Positions 10,585 through 21,518 of a DNA stretch of 64,000 nucleotides are shown piece after piece. This stretch comes from Pseudoips prasinana (taxonomy: Eukaryota > Arthropoda > Insecta > Lepidoptera > Nolidae). The DNA lies in NCBI GenBank assembly GCA_951640165.1, contig OX621255.1, positions 3,472,001 to 3,536,000 of the forward strand, in the 5' to 3' direction. Under the pieces are notes generated by a model that was not told the origin of the DNA, searched no databases, and worked only from the letters and a program-made list of their open reading frames with translations. The position numbers were made by a program, and so were the translations under genes. Every line of letters begins with the position of its first letter. Within the stretch, counting starts at the first letter, position 1.

Positions 10585-11087
10585 GGGGTACTACCGGCTA
10601 AGTCGCCGAACTTCGATTTATTAAATGGCGTTCAAATAAATAAAGTTTAAAAATGACTAAATTAATCGTTAAATCGGCTTCCACGTGCACATGTGATGTC
10701 ATAAATGGTCCGGAATCGATTGTCAACGTTGAAGCCGATTTAACGATTGAATAAGTCATTTTTAACCTTTATTTGGACGGTCACCGTAGCCTAGTTGGTA
10801 GTGCTCCTGCCTACGAAGCTGGTGGTCCTGGGTTCGAATCCCGGTAAGTGCAAATATTTGTGTGATGAGCACGAATATTTGTTTCTGAGTCATGGATGTT
10901 TCCTATGTATTTAAGTATTTATCTATCTATTTAGGTATGTATATCGTCGCCTGGTACCCATAGTACAAGCTTAGCTTAGTTTGGGGCTAGGATGAACTGT
11001 GTGACAATGTCCCTAGCTAGATAACTAGATATTTATTTGAACGCCATTTAATAAATCGAAGTTCGGCGACTTAGCCGGTAGAGCCCC
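10585..11087. mobile_element. MITE-2 copy carrying a SINE-1
   Basis: Terminal arms CTACCGGCTAAGTCGCCGAA and its inverse TTCGGCGACTTAGCCGGTAG are nearly perfect, followed by inverted TTCGATTTATTAAATGGCG. A second inner inverted pair (GTTAAATCGGCTTCCA-like versus GAAGCCGATTTAACGATT) gives a nested hairpin. Non-coding. Confidence 0.78.
10776..11031 (+). mobile_element. SINE-1 copy with target duplication TTTATTTG
   Basis: Full SINE-1 inserted in MITE-2. TTTATTTG stands at 10768-10775 and again at 11032-11039, which defines the ends. Since the host is a palindromic MITE, this insertion is the youngest of the three nested events. Confidence 0.82.
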
Positions 11088-11165
11088 TGAAAAGGATATG
11101 GTATACCTTTTATCCAGAAAAAGTACTGCACTCGGTAGATGGGTGGGTATGTTTTAGGTTATTTA

Positions 11166-11395
11166 AAAAGACTACGCCCGCATTCGTGCAATAAATCCCT
11201 GTGTCGAGGAGTATTTTACAAACATATAATTGACGGACGCAAAGTAGGTATATCCAGTCTCAGAACAACCACTTACGGGTCGCCCAAATAGTTGTCCAAC
11301 GCAGGAATCGATTCCTGCCCCGGGACAAGAAGTTAGATAACACGGGCCGATACTTGCCCATCACGCCGCAGGTCTCCCAGGACAGATATTTAGTG
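11166..11395 (-). mobile_element. SINE-2 copy, diverged
   Basis: Minus strand: an A-rich end preceded by GGGATTTATTGCACGAATGC, the ATAATTGACGGACGCAAAGT body block on the plus strand, then a tRNA-like head with altered boxes. The TAGATAGATAGA microsatellite at about 11436-11451 follows. Confidence 0.55.
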
Positions 11396-11519
11396 AATGA
11401 ACATTTCTGTTTGCCCTGAGTATGGGTGTAATGATCTAGATAGATAGATAGAATACTCTTTATTGTACACACTCAGACAGAAAGAAAATACATTGGCTAT
11501 AATATAAATAAAAAATAAT

Positions 11520-11822
11520 AATAATAAAGGTTTTTATTCACGTAGACTTTAAAAAAGCGCTTGTAAATTGTCAGAACATGTTTGTAGTAATATAGTTGAA
11601 TACATTATTATTTCTAGTAACATAGATAATTAGGTATACATTGTATGAAAATATTTATAAAATTTATTTTATTATAGCAATGATATTTAGCTAGCTCGTA
11701 TCAAGTTATTGTCAAGAGATTATGTTTAATTATCTAGTTTAAGTCTAATATTTATACTACATATTGTCAATGGTTCTGTCTATATTAAGGTATTATTATT
11801 ATGACGGACCTTGTGTTAATAT
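11520..11822 (-). repeat. UTR-1 LINE 3' UTR copy
   Basis: Reverse of the 8216 and 54209 copies; on the plus strand it opens with AAAGGTTTTTATTCACGTAG, i.e. the 3' end GTGAATAAAAACC, preceded by an AATAATAATA tract as tail. Ends with GACGGACCTTGTGTTAAT. Confidence 0.65.
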
Positions 11823-11835
11823 AAAGAACATAAGG

Positions 11836-11905
11836 TACAATGGGCGGTCTTATCGCCTTAAGCGATCTCTTCCAGACAACCTTTGGATAGATAGGAACAG
11901 AAAGT
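11836..11905 (-). repeat. LINE 3' UTR piece (TCTGGAAGAGATCGC type)
   Basis: Minus strand of GGCGGTCTTATCGCCTTAAG and CGATCTCTTCCAGACAACC. Plus-strand relatives are at 23860-24012 and 36255-36330. Confidence 0.5.
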
Positions 11906-11999
11906 AAAGTAAACAGTAGCAGGAGTGCAACAAATAAATTACACTAAGGAACTGTCATAGATCTATATAAGTATGTACATATTTGCAAAAGAATAGTAG

Positions 12000-12445
12000 T
12001 ATATCAGTTATATGTTTTCCATAATACAATATCTACTTACTTTGGGATCAGATGGCCGTGTGTGATGTCGCAGGATATTAATATTATAAATGCGATAAGA
12101 GTTTGTTTATCATGCTTTTTCACCTTAACTACTTCCCCGATCGTGATGAAATTTTGCAGACGCGTTATCAATGGTACAGAAAAGAATATAGCGAATTTTT
12201 TTTCCGAAAAAAGGGCGGTTTTTTTTTGTTTTTAAATACCTAAAGCCCGCCTTCAGGAAAAGAAAATGAATCCTTGTATCGCGGCGTACTTTACAAACAT
12301 ATAATTGGGGTTATGGGATATAGTTAATCTGGGTGTAATTATCTATACTATAATAAGTACAGTATAGTAGATATTTGTAGACTATCAGTTATCTGGTTTG
12401 ATTACATAGTGCTGCTTAGTTTGGGATCAAATGGCCGTGTGTGAA
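12000..12445. repeat. Fragments of SINE-4, a Helitron-like head and SINE-2
   Basis: 12000-12080 and 12355-12445 carry the SINE-4 tail block (TTTGGGATCAGATGGCCGTG). 12075-12215 matches the Helitron-like piece at 10487. 12216-12330 matches the SINE-2 3' part on the minus strand. All are fragments. Confidence 0.5.
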
Positions 12446-12564
12446 TAATGTACCATGATATTCTTTAGTTAGTACTTTTCATCTAGAGCAGTGTTTTTCA
12501 ACCTGTGGGTCGCGACCCCCCGGGGGGTCGCGAAGCCTCTTTAGGGGGGTCGCGACGCTTCTAT

Positions 12565-12612
12565 GGGAAAGTTGCAAAACGTTGGGAAAGTTGCAAAACG
12601 TTGGGAAAGTTA
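12565..12612 (+). repeat. 19-bp tandem repeat within hAT 5' region
   Basis: GGGAAAGTTGCAAAACGTT occurs twice head to tail and starts a third time. Confidence 0.8.
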
Positions 12613-12734
12613 GTCAAAGGGTGGCAAATAAATTTGGAGTTGGAGAATTGGGCCTGCTGCAAATACATTAAGAGTTAAGCGGGAAGTTCCAAAACTCTGG
12701 TTAGTAGTAGTTGACATAGAGTCAAAGTGCTTAG

Positions 12735-13894
12735 GACCGGACGCCTCCTGCCGGAGACTCTACATGGGGGTCGTGCGGTCGATGGCCCTTTACGGGGCCC
12801 CAATATGGAGGGAAAGCCTGACGGCAAAAAATATCGCGCTGCTGCGTCGCGCGTCGGCCACAGCGAGCGATGGCTGTCAGAGCTATTAGGGGATACCGCA
12901 CGATCTCCTTTGAGGCAGCGAGTCTCCTAGCCGGATCGCTACCGTGGGAACTCGAAGCGAGAACCCTCGCGCTGCTATACAGGTGGCGTGGGGAGACGCT
13001 CGAGCGGGGCTTTCGACCTGCGTTGCGAGAAATCGAAGCGCGATGGTCGGAGTTCCACCATAACACGGTGGCGGAGTGGAGACAGCGACTTGCGCAACCA
13101 AATGCGGGGCACGCCACGATAGTGGCGGTAAGACCCGTCATGGAGGAATGGCTGGAGAGGAGGCACGGCGCCCTCACTTATCGGCTTACGCAGGTACTCT
13201 CGGATCATGGATGCTTCGGGAAGTACCTGCATCGGATAGGCCGAGAAGAGACGCCCGGTTGTCACCATTGTGGTAGCCCCGTTGACACGGCGCTTCACAC
13301 ATTGGTGGAATGCCCAGCATGGGAGACACAGCGCCGTGTTCTCGGTGCTGCAATGGGTGCGGCTGACATCTCGCTTGCAACGGTGACCGTAGTCATGGTT
13401 GCAAGCGAGAGTTCTTGGGATATCGTCGCCACCTTTTGCGAGGAGGTGATGATCGCAAAAGAGGTGGCGGAGCGAGAACGGGAGACATCATCCTCCCTGC
13501 CAAGCCGCGCCAGGAGAACCGGGCGTCGGAGGGCGCACATCGCTAATCTCCGGCCTCCATGAGGAGTGGCCTGCGGGCGGTGGACCTGGAGCAGTCCTCC
13601 GTAAGACCAGAATAGGCCTGAGACGGTGGCGCGCCGTGTTCCGCGCGCGCCTCTCTTGACGAGGGGGGCCAGGGGTGCCCCCAACGGAAGTGGGGCTCAC
13701 TTAAAAGTGGGCCAGCGCCTGTCCAGACTGCGGTGAATGCGCGAGCGAATCCCGTGGTCTGGACTATAGGTGGCTGAGGAACACCGTGGGGTTTTAGTCG
13801 GTAAACCCAGCACTACCATCTGGCTGGGAGTCCGACATACCCCGTCGCTTCCCCAGCGTGGGGAAATCCATAAAGGATTTCCCCACGTAAAAAA
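12735..13894 (+). mobile_element. 5'-truncated R1-like LINE inside the hAT element
   Basis: AAAGTGCTTAG at 12724-12734 is repeated at 13895-13905 as an 11-bp target duplication, and the copy ends in a short A-run. GC-rich unlike its surroundings, as expected from a separate source. It keeps the last part of ORF2 (12870-13562) and a 330-bp 3' UTR with a hairpin at GTGGGGAAATCC / GGATTTCCCCAC. Confidence 0.85.
12870..13562 (+). pseudogene. C-terminal region of R1-clade LINE reverse transcriptase
   Basis: 230 codons after the RT domain: AVRAIRGYRTISFEAASLLA and LPWELEARTLALLYRWR blocks, then a zinc knuckle C131-x2-C134-x8-H143-x4-C148 (CHHCGS...HTLVEC), all typical of the R1/TRAS/SART group. 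Just upstream, YGAPIWRESL is read in a different frame, so a frameshift lies near 12868. The RT catalytic part is missing by 5' truncation. No function expected. Confidence 0.82.
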
Positions 13895-13973
13895 AAAGTG
13901 CTTAGTCGACATCTGTTTCAAAAAAATTGTGGAGATTGGCAATATTTTTGTTTTTTTTTAATAGAATTTACCA

Positions 13974-14530
13974 TTTTTAGGGTTCCCTAGCCAAATGGCA
14001 ATAAACGGAACCCTTATTCATTCGTTCATTCATGTCTGTCTGTCTGTGTATCTGTATGTCCGTCCGTATGTTACAGGAACTTTTTTTCGGAACTATAAGA
14101 ACTTACTTGTTAAAACTTGGTAAATAGATGTATTCTGCGAACTACATTAAGATTTTCACACAAAAATAGAAAAATAAAACAATACATTTTGAGGGTACCA
14201 CATACTACATACAAAATAATTTTGGAGTATATATCTATGGTTACTCTTCAAAAATGATATTGAGGTTTCTAATATATATTTTTTAACTGAATAGTTGGCG
14301 CGAAAGACACTTCCAAAGTGGTAGATTGTGCCCCTCCCCCTGTAGCTTCTAAAATAATAAAACAAAAAAATATGATTCAACGATATCTATTAAGTAGTTT
14401 TTTTAAAAGTCTTTACCGTAAACCGCAATTTACCTATCATTCAATTAATTCAAATATAAATAAATAAAAAAACATATTATGTTGCTTGCTACGGAATCCT
14501 TCATGGGCGAGTCAGATTCGCAGTTTGATG
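13974..14530 (+). repeat. Unclassified lepidopteran repeat (TTAGGGTTCC...GGGCGAGTC)
   Basis: Opens TTTTTAGGGTTCC, has a TCTGTCTGTCTG-rich stretch, and ends with CTTCATGGGCGAGTCAGATT. From memory this repeat type is widespread in moths, usually ending in CGACTCGCACTTGGCCG; that 3' end occurs alone at 39855-39893. It sits within the hAT. Class unknown to me. Confidence 0.5.
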
Positions 14531-14607
14531 CTTTTTTATTAGTATTTAGAACTTGACTGTATTCCTGTGGTAAGGTTTTGGCCGCAAGGGCTTGGCGATC
14601 GAGAAGG

Positions 14608-14820
14608 CTATGCGTCAATAGGCGTTTCGCAGCTGTTTTTCCAGTCTAGCAAGAATACCACTGTTTGCAGCAGTTTTGCTCCATCACTACAAATATCAAT
14701 ACATTTCTTTTCCCAGGAAATATGTGATACAAGCACTGACGTGTGGTATTCATGGCAAGCCCTGTACAAAATAGTATTTGTTCCATTAAGTCTCATTGGA
14801 TTCAAAACACATCAAAGCTA
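14608..14820 (-). pseudogene. hAT transposase fragment
   Basis: The minus-strand frame reads SHISWEKKCIDICSDGAKLL, resembling the W..C.GICTDGA block of hAT transposases that holds a catalytic Asp. The strand is opposite to the nested LINE. Frames break on both sides. The match is short, so the call rests partly on the hAT ends of the enclosing element. Confidence 0.55.
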
Positions 14821-15201
14821 GAAAGTGCACACAATCCGCAATATTCGTAGATTCATCAAATTTCAAGGAGACTACTAAATTATTTTTTTTGTTCTCTTAT
14901 TTATTCCCAATCACAGTAAACCTGAATTTGAAATGTCGTAAAAACAAGCGAATCACGATCGGGCGTTCCGCCACTGCATAGCAAGTGTCGCCCCCGTAAC
15001 GCTCGTCGGGTCTCTGATACTCATTGCCTCAACTCGCATTTTAATTATGTATTGATCCGAACCCTAATTAAGAAAAGTACTAAATATGTTGGAAATACAT
15101 GCAAAAAAGGGGGTTAAAAACGGGTACGGGGGGTCGCGATAATGTTTCTTAATACTAAAGGGGTCGCGTCACGAAAAAGGTTGAAAAACACTGATCTAGA
15201 G

Positions 15202-15982
15202 TAATGCTTATCTCAGCCTTAGATTTGCTCTCACTAGAAGCCCACAAGACTAACATATTTTGTAATTCTATCTCTTTTATATGAACTTTTATTTTTGATT
15301 TCTAGTTTAATATTTATTATCAGCTCTTTATAAAACATGCACGGCTTTTGTTCAAACGTAGAAACACGATATTAATAAAACACTCTTAGAAATATGTATC
15401 ATTTATATAAAACTGTCACACAACCAGAAACTTTTCCTTTCCTTTCTATTTGGATCATCCCATTGATCCAGCACCATAAATTATAGAAGATTGAAAACAT
15501 CAAGACACATTTCACACCGCCATTCAAACATATTCTAATTAATAGTTCATATAAATTCATATAATAAATCAAAAGTAAAGACGTTTGTACAATGAGAGCC
15601 TTCAAATGTTGGCCAAACAAAAAGGTTTAGTAGGCGGATCTTTGTATAAAACTTTGATTACTAATGTCTCTCGAAAAGGTTTTTGCTTCTTTATCGAGTG
15701 TGAAATTAGAGATATTTTTTATGTGGCATAGGTAAGAATTTAATTTATGTTTTGATGTGAAACATCTATAGCCGTACGTAAAACAGATTTCTGGCGTGGC
15801 GACGCATGCCGTGACGCATGCGCAATCAACTTTTTATTTTATCATTATGACATATTTAGTTCCTATCACAATATGTTCTTTTGTGCATATTACTTTTACA
15901 AAATAATGTCGATGTTTCACATCTGCCAGGCGTCCCGTGACGGCTCACATTTTTAGAATATGATACATTCCAATTTTTATTT
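15202..15982. other. No recognised feature
   Basis: AT-rich. GGCGACGCATGCCGTGACGC near 15798 is a local GC-rich spot without context. Confidence 0.45.
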
Positions 15983-16135
15983 GACTGCACATGTGGCGTC
16001 GCGGTCCCTGGTTCGATTCTCGCACAAGGCAGCTATTTGTGTGACCCATAAATCGTTGGTCTGAGTCTGACTGTTCTTTTTGTCCGTCAATTATATGTTT
16101 GTAAAATACCCCTCGACACAGAGATTCTTTCACTA
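15983..16135 (+). mobile_element. SINE-2 copy with shortened head
   Basis: GACTGCACATGTGGC then a deletion in the head, B box GGTTCGATTCTCG, body GTGACCCATAAATCGTTG, 3' part GACACAGAGATTCTTTC. Confidence 0.65.
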
Positions 16136-16230
16136 ATGAGAACGTGTCTTCTAAAAAAGAATTCTTCTGTTTTTTTTTCTATTTCTATTAGCGTCTCCCA
16201 GTTCAAACAATTGCTTCTAGGTATGACCAT

Positions 16231-16310
16231 ACCTCCATTGAAACACGGTATCTTCTCGCCCTGTTCTCGCCTACGCAGAGCAGGATTGTCTCTGAGAGGA
16301 TTATTGTTTT
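16231..16310. repeat. 80-bp repeat (copy 1; copy 2 at 18781-18860)
   Basis: CCTCCATTGAAACACGGTAT, CTTCTCGCCCTGTTCTCGCC, then TACGCA and GAGAGGATTATTGTTT recur almost unchanged at 18781-18860. Read on the minus strand both give RRREQGEKIPCFNGG, but without a longer frame. Origin unknown. Confidence 0.6.
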
Positions 16311-16628
16311 TAAACGAGTGTCATTCAACTAATATCGAAACTCATAGGGAATTATTAACCACGTTGGCTAGGCTACGTTTACAGATTCGAATTACGAAAC
16401 TAAATACTGTACTGTAATATTATCAAAAAACGCTTGCAAAATTCAACTTTATAACGCTGAACTAAGAGGCATGCGTGGCGTCAAGCGGCAAAACAAATGC
16501 TTCCTCATTCTCTTCATTCGATTTTAAGGCGTTTTCATCAATATATATTAGATTCCACACCGTTTTACGTTTTTATAGTAAAATTCATTTGTGTAGAAGT
16601 ATATAACGATTGTGTTTAACTTATTTGA

Positions 16629-16812
16629 AGTGTTGGGGTTAAGCAGCAGAGCCAAGTAAAGACTTGTGTACTAGGTAACGACGTTTATTACTCTATCATA
16701 AAATACATAAAAATGGTGCACCACTACAAGTATCGCTACGTCGACAATTATATGAGAACGCTATAAAGGAGCTTACCTACTAAATAGTATAAGGGAACTT
16801 ACATACTACACT
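16629..16812 (-). repeat. LTR of a Ty3/Gypsy element
   Basis: On either strand it begins AGTGT and ends ACACT, the AGT...ACT style of 17.6/297-like elements. On the minus strand a purine run AGAGGTGA lies just before it, fitting a polypurine tract, and the pol remnant lies upstream. 184 bp. A second LTR was not found, so this is the 3' LTR of a truncated copy. Confidence 0.55.
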
Positions 16813-16875
16813 TCACCTCTGGGGGCGAAAAGAAAAATAAAATCTAAATACAAATTGATTTTTTTTTTCTAAAAT

Positions 16876-17700
16876 TATGTTATATACAAATTTATGATAA
16901 TTAAGTATATTAAATTAAAATTGACAAACCAAAAAAAAATAACTAAAGTACAGTTTAGTCCTGTCTTTATAAATTATATCTATTTTATTATTTCTAAAAA
17001 TTTTTACGTTTGGATTGATGTCTTCCAAAACAATGTATGGACCTTCAAAAATATTGTCCAATTTCTTACCACACTCATTCTTAACTAAAATTAAGTCGTC
17101 TTTCTTATAACTAATAGGATAACATTTCTTATCGTATTCTTACTTTCTTTTTTCCTCACTTATTTCTAAATTATGTTTAGCGTCTTTAAGTGCTACCTGT
17201 AAGCGATATCTTAAATCTAAAGAGTAATCTTCTGGATTATACAATGGATCCACATTATTACAATTAATCTTATTAGGAACATTACTAGGTCTACCAAAAA
17301 TAAGTTCAAAGGGTGTGTACTTCGTCTTCGTATGAACTGTATTGTTATAACTGAAACATCAGAAAGGTATCCAGTGGGACCAAATATAGCTATTTTTGCC
17401 TGAATAAGTTCTTAAAAACGCTCCTAAATGCTTATGAGCATTTTCAAGCGATCCAATTCATTGATGGTGGTAAGCCGTAGATGTTAATTTTTCTATTTCT
17501 AACAAGTTGCAAACTTCTTCCATAGTTGTAGAAACAAAATCTGAACCTCTGTCCGTGGCTATTACTTTAGGTATTCCGAAACGTAAAATAAAATTATGTA
17601 CAAATGCACTTTCAACCGTTTTAGCCTCTTTATTTTTGATCGGATATGCTTCAATGAATTTTGTTAGTTCACATTGTATTGTTATAATGTAACAGTTCAG
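16876..17700 (-). pseudogene. Ty3/Gypsy integrase and pol C-terminus, decayed
   Basis: Minus-strand frames give an integrase core: HNFILRFGIPKVIATDRGSD (catalytic Asp in TDRG), then SLENAHKHLGAFLR with the catalytic Glu, then NTVHTKTKYTPFELIFGRPS, and near the end GKKLDNIFEGPYIVLED. At least one in-frame TGA precedes SLENA and frameshifts occur near 17380. The rest of pol and gag are missing upstream, and no env lies between pol and the LTR, unlike the element at 61356-64000. Inactive. Confidence 0.75.
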
Positions 17701-18335
17701 TATTGTTGTTTGAAATAATTCGATTCAGTTTTAGAGAAGAAATTGGATAAATGAACACTTGATTTTGTCGATTTTTGATGATCTTCATTAATAGATATCA
17801 CAGATTGGGAATATAAACACTTTTGAAAAATTATAATCACTTTCGAGAACACTTGGTAATCGTCTCCGCTCTCAAAAAAGTTATTATTTTTTTAAACGTC
17901 AAACAATACTATACAAAGCGGGCTGAGACTTAATTCATATAAAATTGAATCCCACATTGAAATTAGTGGATATCGTCCTTTAGTATTGTTGTATAATTTA
18001 TGATTTCTTTATGACTTTTGTGTGTGTGGAAAGGGGTTGACAACATTTTGGACTTCACTGGGAATAACGGAATCCATTTAGGTATACGTCAAGATTAAGA
18101 AAGATTTCTTTTCGAGGCTTTTGGTCTGGTGGGTCAAGTGCTTGTTTTTAAGTTTAAAAACAATACAAGTGATTCATACTTGTATTGTGGTTGGAAGATA
18201 TTTATTATTATAATAGTAAGTAATAAATAAATTATGAAATGGCATTTGCGTAACTTTTGCGACTGTTAGAGTCTGCCTTTTACTGTACTTTACTAAAAAA
18301 TATTATTAAATTTGTCCTAAAATTCCCCTACAAGA
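17701..18335. other. No recognised gene; one small hairpin
   Basis: ACAATACAAGT (18160) and ACTTGTATTGT (to 18188) form an 11-bp stem. Nothing else supportable. Confidence 0.45.
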
Positions 18336-18437
18336 TAAACCGAATAGTGCAAGACCGGCAATTGTGGAGATCTTTAGGTGAGGCCTTTGTCCAGCAGTGG
18401 AAGTCTTTCGGCTGATATGATGATGATGATGATGAAA
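18336..18437 (+). repeat. RTE-3' fragment
   Basis: GCAAGACCGGCAATTGTGGA, GGCCTTTGTCCAGCAGTGGA, then ATGATGATGATGATGATG tail. Confidence 0.7.
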
Positions 18438-18780
18438 TCCAATAAAAGCAATTTATAAATATAAAAAAAAAAACATTATAATTTATTTCTAACTTACATC
18501 TATATTTTTGGTAGTAACAACGATAACTTAATAATTAGTGTTAGTATAACAGAATTATCTACAGATTATTTCTCGGCAAGGTTCGATGTAACATGAGTCG
18601 ATGTCCAATGCCTGAGTATCAGCCCCTCACTCTTCCCGATAACATTTTGTTTTTATAATATTCGTTTAAAATAACACAAGATATGAATAATAACCCATTG
18701 CAAAAACCTCGAACCAATTGTCCCAGCAGTCGCAGCTCTCGAAATAAATCAGTATATTTGATACAATGTTCATAACACAT

Positions 18781-18860
18781 GCCTCCATTGAAACACGGTA
18801 TCTTCTCGCCCTGTTCTCGCCTACGCACTGCAGGATTGTCACTGAGAGGATTATTGTTTA
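18781..18860. repeat. 80-bp repeat (copy 2)
   Basis: See 16231-16310. The flanks differ, so the shared unit is about 80 bp. Confidence 0.6.
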
Positions 18861-19026
18861 TAAATTAATAGCTTATGAGAAATATAAGATTATAATATTT
18901 GGTACCGAGAAATCAAATAACAAGAAATTTAAACGAGTACAACGAGACACAGGATACACCTTCGATTCTTGATATTTAGTTGTTTGCAATGGTGGCAGTT
19001 TTCATCAATAATTTAGCATCGGCATT

Positions 19027-20955
19027 TTTTTCATTTTCATTTCATTTATTCACAGTTCACAGTAAATAGAGTTTACAATGTAGGTCTTATTATAGGGTAG
19101 TCCTTATAATCTATTTAGCCTCTTCAAGGCATGCGAACATAGGAACACATAGTGCATAGCTTATATTAATTAATTGTTACAACACAGTAAATATCATGTC
19201 ACAGCTTTTAGCTGTCAGTAAAATTAAAAAAGGAGATGATTAAATTAACATAAGTATATAAATAGGTGTATTAATAATAATTGAATTTATGTCACATTTT
19301 ATAATTTTATATTTAGCCATTGGTAAACTGAATAAATCATTTTTTCCATCAATATATTCTTTAAAACTCTTTTGAACTTAACTAGAGGTAGTTGTTGGAC
19401 ATCTGATGGAAGTTGGTTATAGATTTTTATACACATTGGGTAACAATCTTTTTGGAATAACGTTGTTTTAGGTGCAACATCCATGACAAGTCTTTCCCCT
19501 CGTCTTGTATTTCGGGGGTAAATGTCTTTTGCTTTTTTAAATAGACCTGGGTTAGTCTTTACAAATAGACAGATCTCGAGAACGTACATACCTGGTAAAG
19601 GCAATATGTTTAGCTTTTTAAAGTGTGGTTTACATGAATCCCAAGGAGGGATTTTGACCATCGCCCTAATGCATCTCTTTTGTGACAAGAATGCTCGTTG
19701 GACATCCGTAGAATTTCCCCACAATATCAAGCCATACCGTAGCATTGAACCTATGTATCCATGATATGCCAGTAATACGGTGTGACTGCTTGTTGTTGAT
19801 CGAAGCCTATTTAGAACATATACGAAGCTGTTAATTTTTTTGCTAATTTGTTCGATATGATTTTTCCAGTTACAAAACCTGTCAACTGTTAAACCGAGAA
19901 TTTTTGCATTCGATGCTTCTTTTATAATGGTTTCATTATGAATAAGTGTTTTCGGGTTTACTTTTGCACGCTGGGTCTGAAATTGAATGTATTGAGTTTT
20001 GGACAAATTTACATGTAGATTATTATTCTTTAACCATTTGATAATGCATTCAATTGTATTATTAATTTCTGGATCAAAATTATTATAATTAAATAAATTT
20101 TCACATGTCAAGATTACAGATATGTCATCAGCAAATAAAATAGTCTTATGTGGAATACTTTCAGGTAGATCATTTATGTATACTAGGAAGTATAGTGGCC
20201 CCAATACGCTTCCTTGAGGCACACCATATTTGTTTATGATGTAGTCTGATTTTTCATGTTTTACTGTTCCGTCATTCCCGATACTTGTTATTTATACACA
20301 TTGTTCTCGACTTTGTAAGTAGCTTTTAGTCCAGTCTGAAGCTGGACCTCTAATGCCGTAATTTTCCAGTTTTTCTAAGAGCAACTCATGGGATACAAAG
20401 TCAAATGCCTTTGTCATGTCAAAGAAAATAACTATTGTGGGCTTTTTCCTGTCTAAATTAATAATAACCTCATTTACTATATTAAACATCGCCAGCGTAG
20501 TGGACTTACCCTTTTGGAAGCCATATTGTTCTGGTTTAATGAATTTAAATTTATCAAAGTATGAAACCAGTCTAATTTTCATTGCTTTCTCAAAAATCTT
20601 AGAAAATATAGGAATAAGAGTTATGGGTCTGTAATTATTAACATCCAACTTATCTCCCTTTTTGAACAAGGGTTTAATTACAGATTTTTTAAGACGACTC
20701 GGAAAAGTTCCTTGTTCGAAAGAGAGATTAATTAGATGCTGGAATATTGGAACTAGAGTATCTGCACATTTTTTTATTATGTCCGTCCTAATTTCGTCAT
20801 AGCCGACGGATTTTGTGTTGTTTAAAGACCAGATAATATCAGTCAGTTCCTTACTACTAACTGGTTTCAAAAATATGCTTTTATTTGCTCGATTTTTATT
20901 AGTATTTGTGGTATTAGTATGTTTACTGTTAGTTAAATTTACTAAAGAATTTCAT
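19027..20955 (-). mobile_element. 5'-truncated CR1/Jockey-group LINE
   Basis: A minus-strand coding region (19299-20870) is followed by a 3' UTR whose end is rich in AAATG units (plus strand TTCATTTTCATTTCATTTAT near 19030-19050), acting as a simple tail. The 5' boundary near 20955 is where the frame is lost to stops. No target duplication identified. Confidence 0.75.
19299..20870 (-). pseudogene. LINE reverse transcriptase with one premature stop
   Basis: The two ORFs 20870-20292 and 20222-19299 are in the same frame and separated by one TAA at 20290-20292, probably from CAA. Motifs in order: KSVGYDEIRTDIIKKC, VNNYRPITLIPIFSKIFEK, FQKGKSTTLAMF, FFDMTKAFDFVSHELLLEKL (first catalytic Asp), PQGSVLGPLYFLVYINDLP, and ILFADDISVI (catalytic Asp pair). 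The C-terminus ends QWLNIKL. The endonuclease domain is lost by truncation. The single lesion suggests a young copy. Confidence 0.82.
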
Positions 20956-21400
20956 TAGGCTTCTGAACGCTGTAAATATCCTAAAAACATTATTGGCAAA
21001 ATAAATTTGAAGAGGGTAGGATAATAAGTTATTTTTATGAAGATGTGCAAGTTGTTTCAAGGCAGTAATAACCTATCACACATTGCATTAAAATTATTAC
21101 ATATTTAATTATTTAAATCAACATTTATAGAGTAATCATAATATGCCTGCGCGGGAATCAAACTTGGGACGCCAAGTGGCGAGCCGACTGTCTTAACCAC
21201 AGCACCAGACGAGCACCTTAAATTACATATTTCCAAAATGTTTCCAATTATAAAAAAAAACAGTCAAAGTATAATATAACATCAAACCTATCAACCCTGG
21301 ATCCAGACGGATCGTATACATCACTGGATGCATATTCCGCAATATTTTTGCCCTCAACTATACGCTTTGATACAAAGCCTATTGTCAACCAGTTAACAAT
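20956..21400. other. Short tRNA-like fragment in AT-rich DNA
   Basis: 21137-21215, minus strand, resembles a SINE-2 head (GCGCGGGAATCAAACTTGGG, GCGAGCCGACTGTCTTAACC on the plus strand). The rest shows nothing. Confidence 0.4.
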
Positions 21401-21513
21401 ATAGGGCCGTAATGCGACCGCCATATTTATTTAGCTTTTTTGTATGTAAATGAAAATTAGACTGTGTTTCGTTACGGTTCTCGAACCTTATAAGGAAGGA
21501 GGTAGTTCGAAAA
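21401..21513 (+). repeat. Unit X (TATAGGGCCGTAATGCGACC), first copy
   Basis: About 110 bp, repeated at 22803-22917 and 23213-23312, and diverged at 24543-24640. Contains TATTTATTTAGCTTTTTTGT and TTCGTTACG, TTCTCGAACCTTATAAGG. Confidence 0.65.
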
Positions 21514-21518
21514 ATACA

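Larger units (their letters stand above)
12490..15193. mobile_element. hAT-family DNA transposon, decayed, with nested insertions
   Basis: Ends CAGTGTTTTTCAACCT (12490) and AGGTTGAAAAACACTG (to 15193) are perfect inverted repeats, flanked on both sides by the 8-bp duplication ATCTAGAG (12482-12489 and 15194-15201). The 8-bp duplication and the CAGTGTTTYTCAACC end are hAT hallmarks. Subterminal GGGGTCGCGA repeats occur near both ends. Inside are an R1-like LINE, an unclassified lepidopteran repeat and a transposase remnant, so it is non-autonomous now. Confidence 0.88.

Noticed and set aside
12731..13684. Long minus-strand ORFs (up to 148 codons)
   Set aside because: They are shadows of the GC-rich R1-like coding region on the plus strand, whose zinc knuckle is recognisable.
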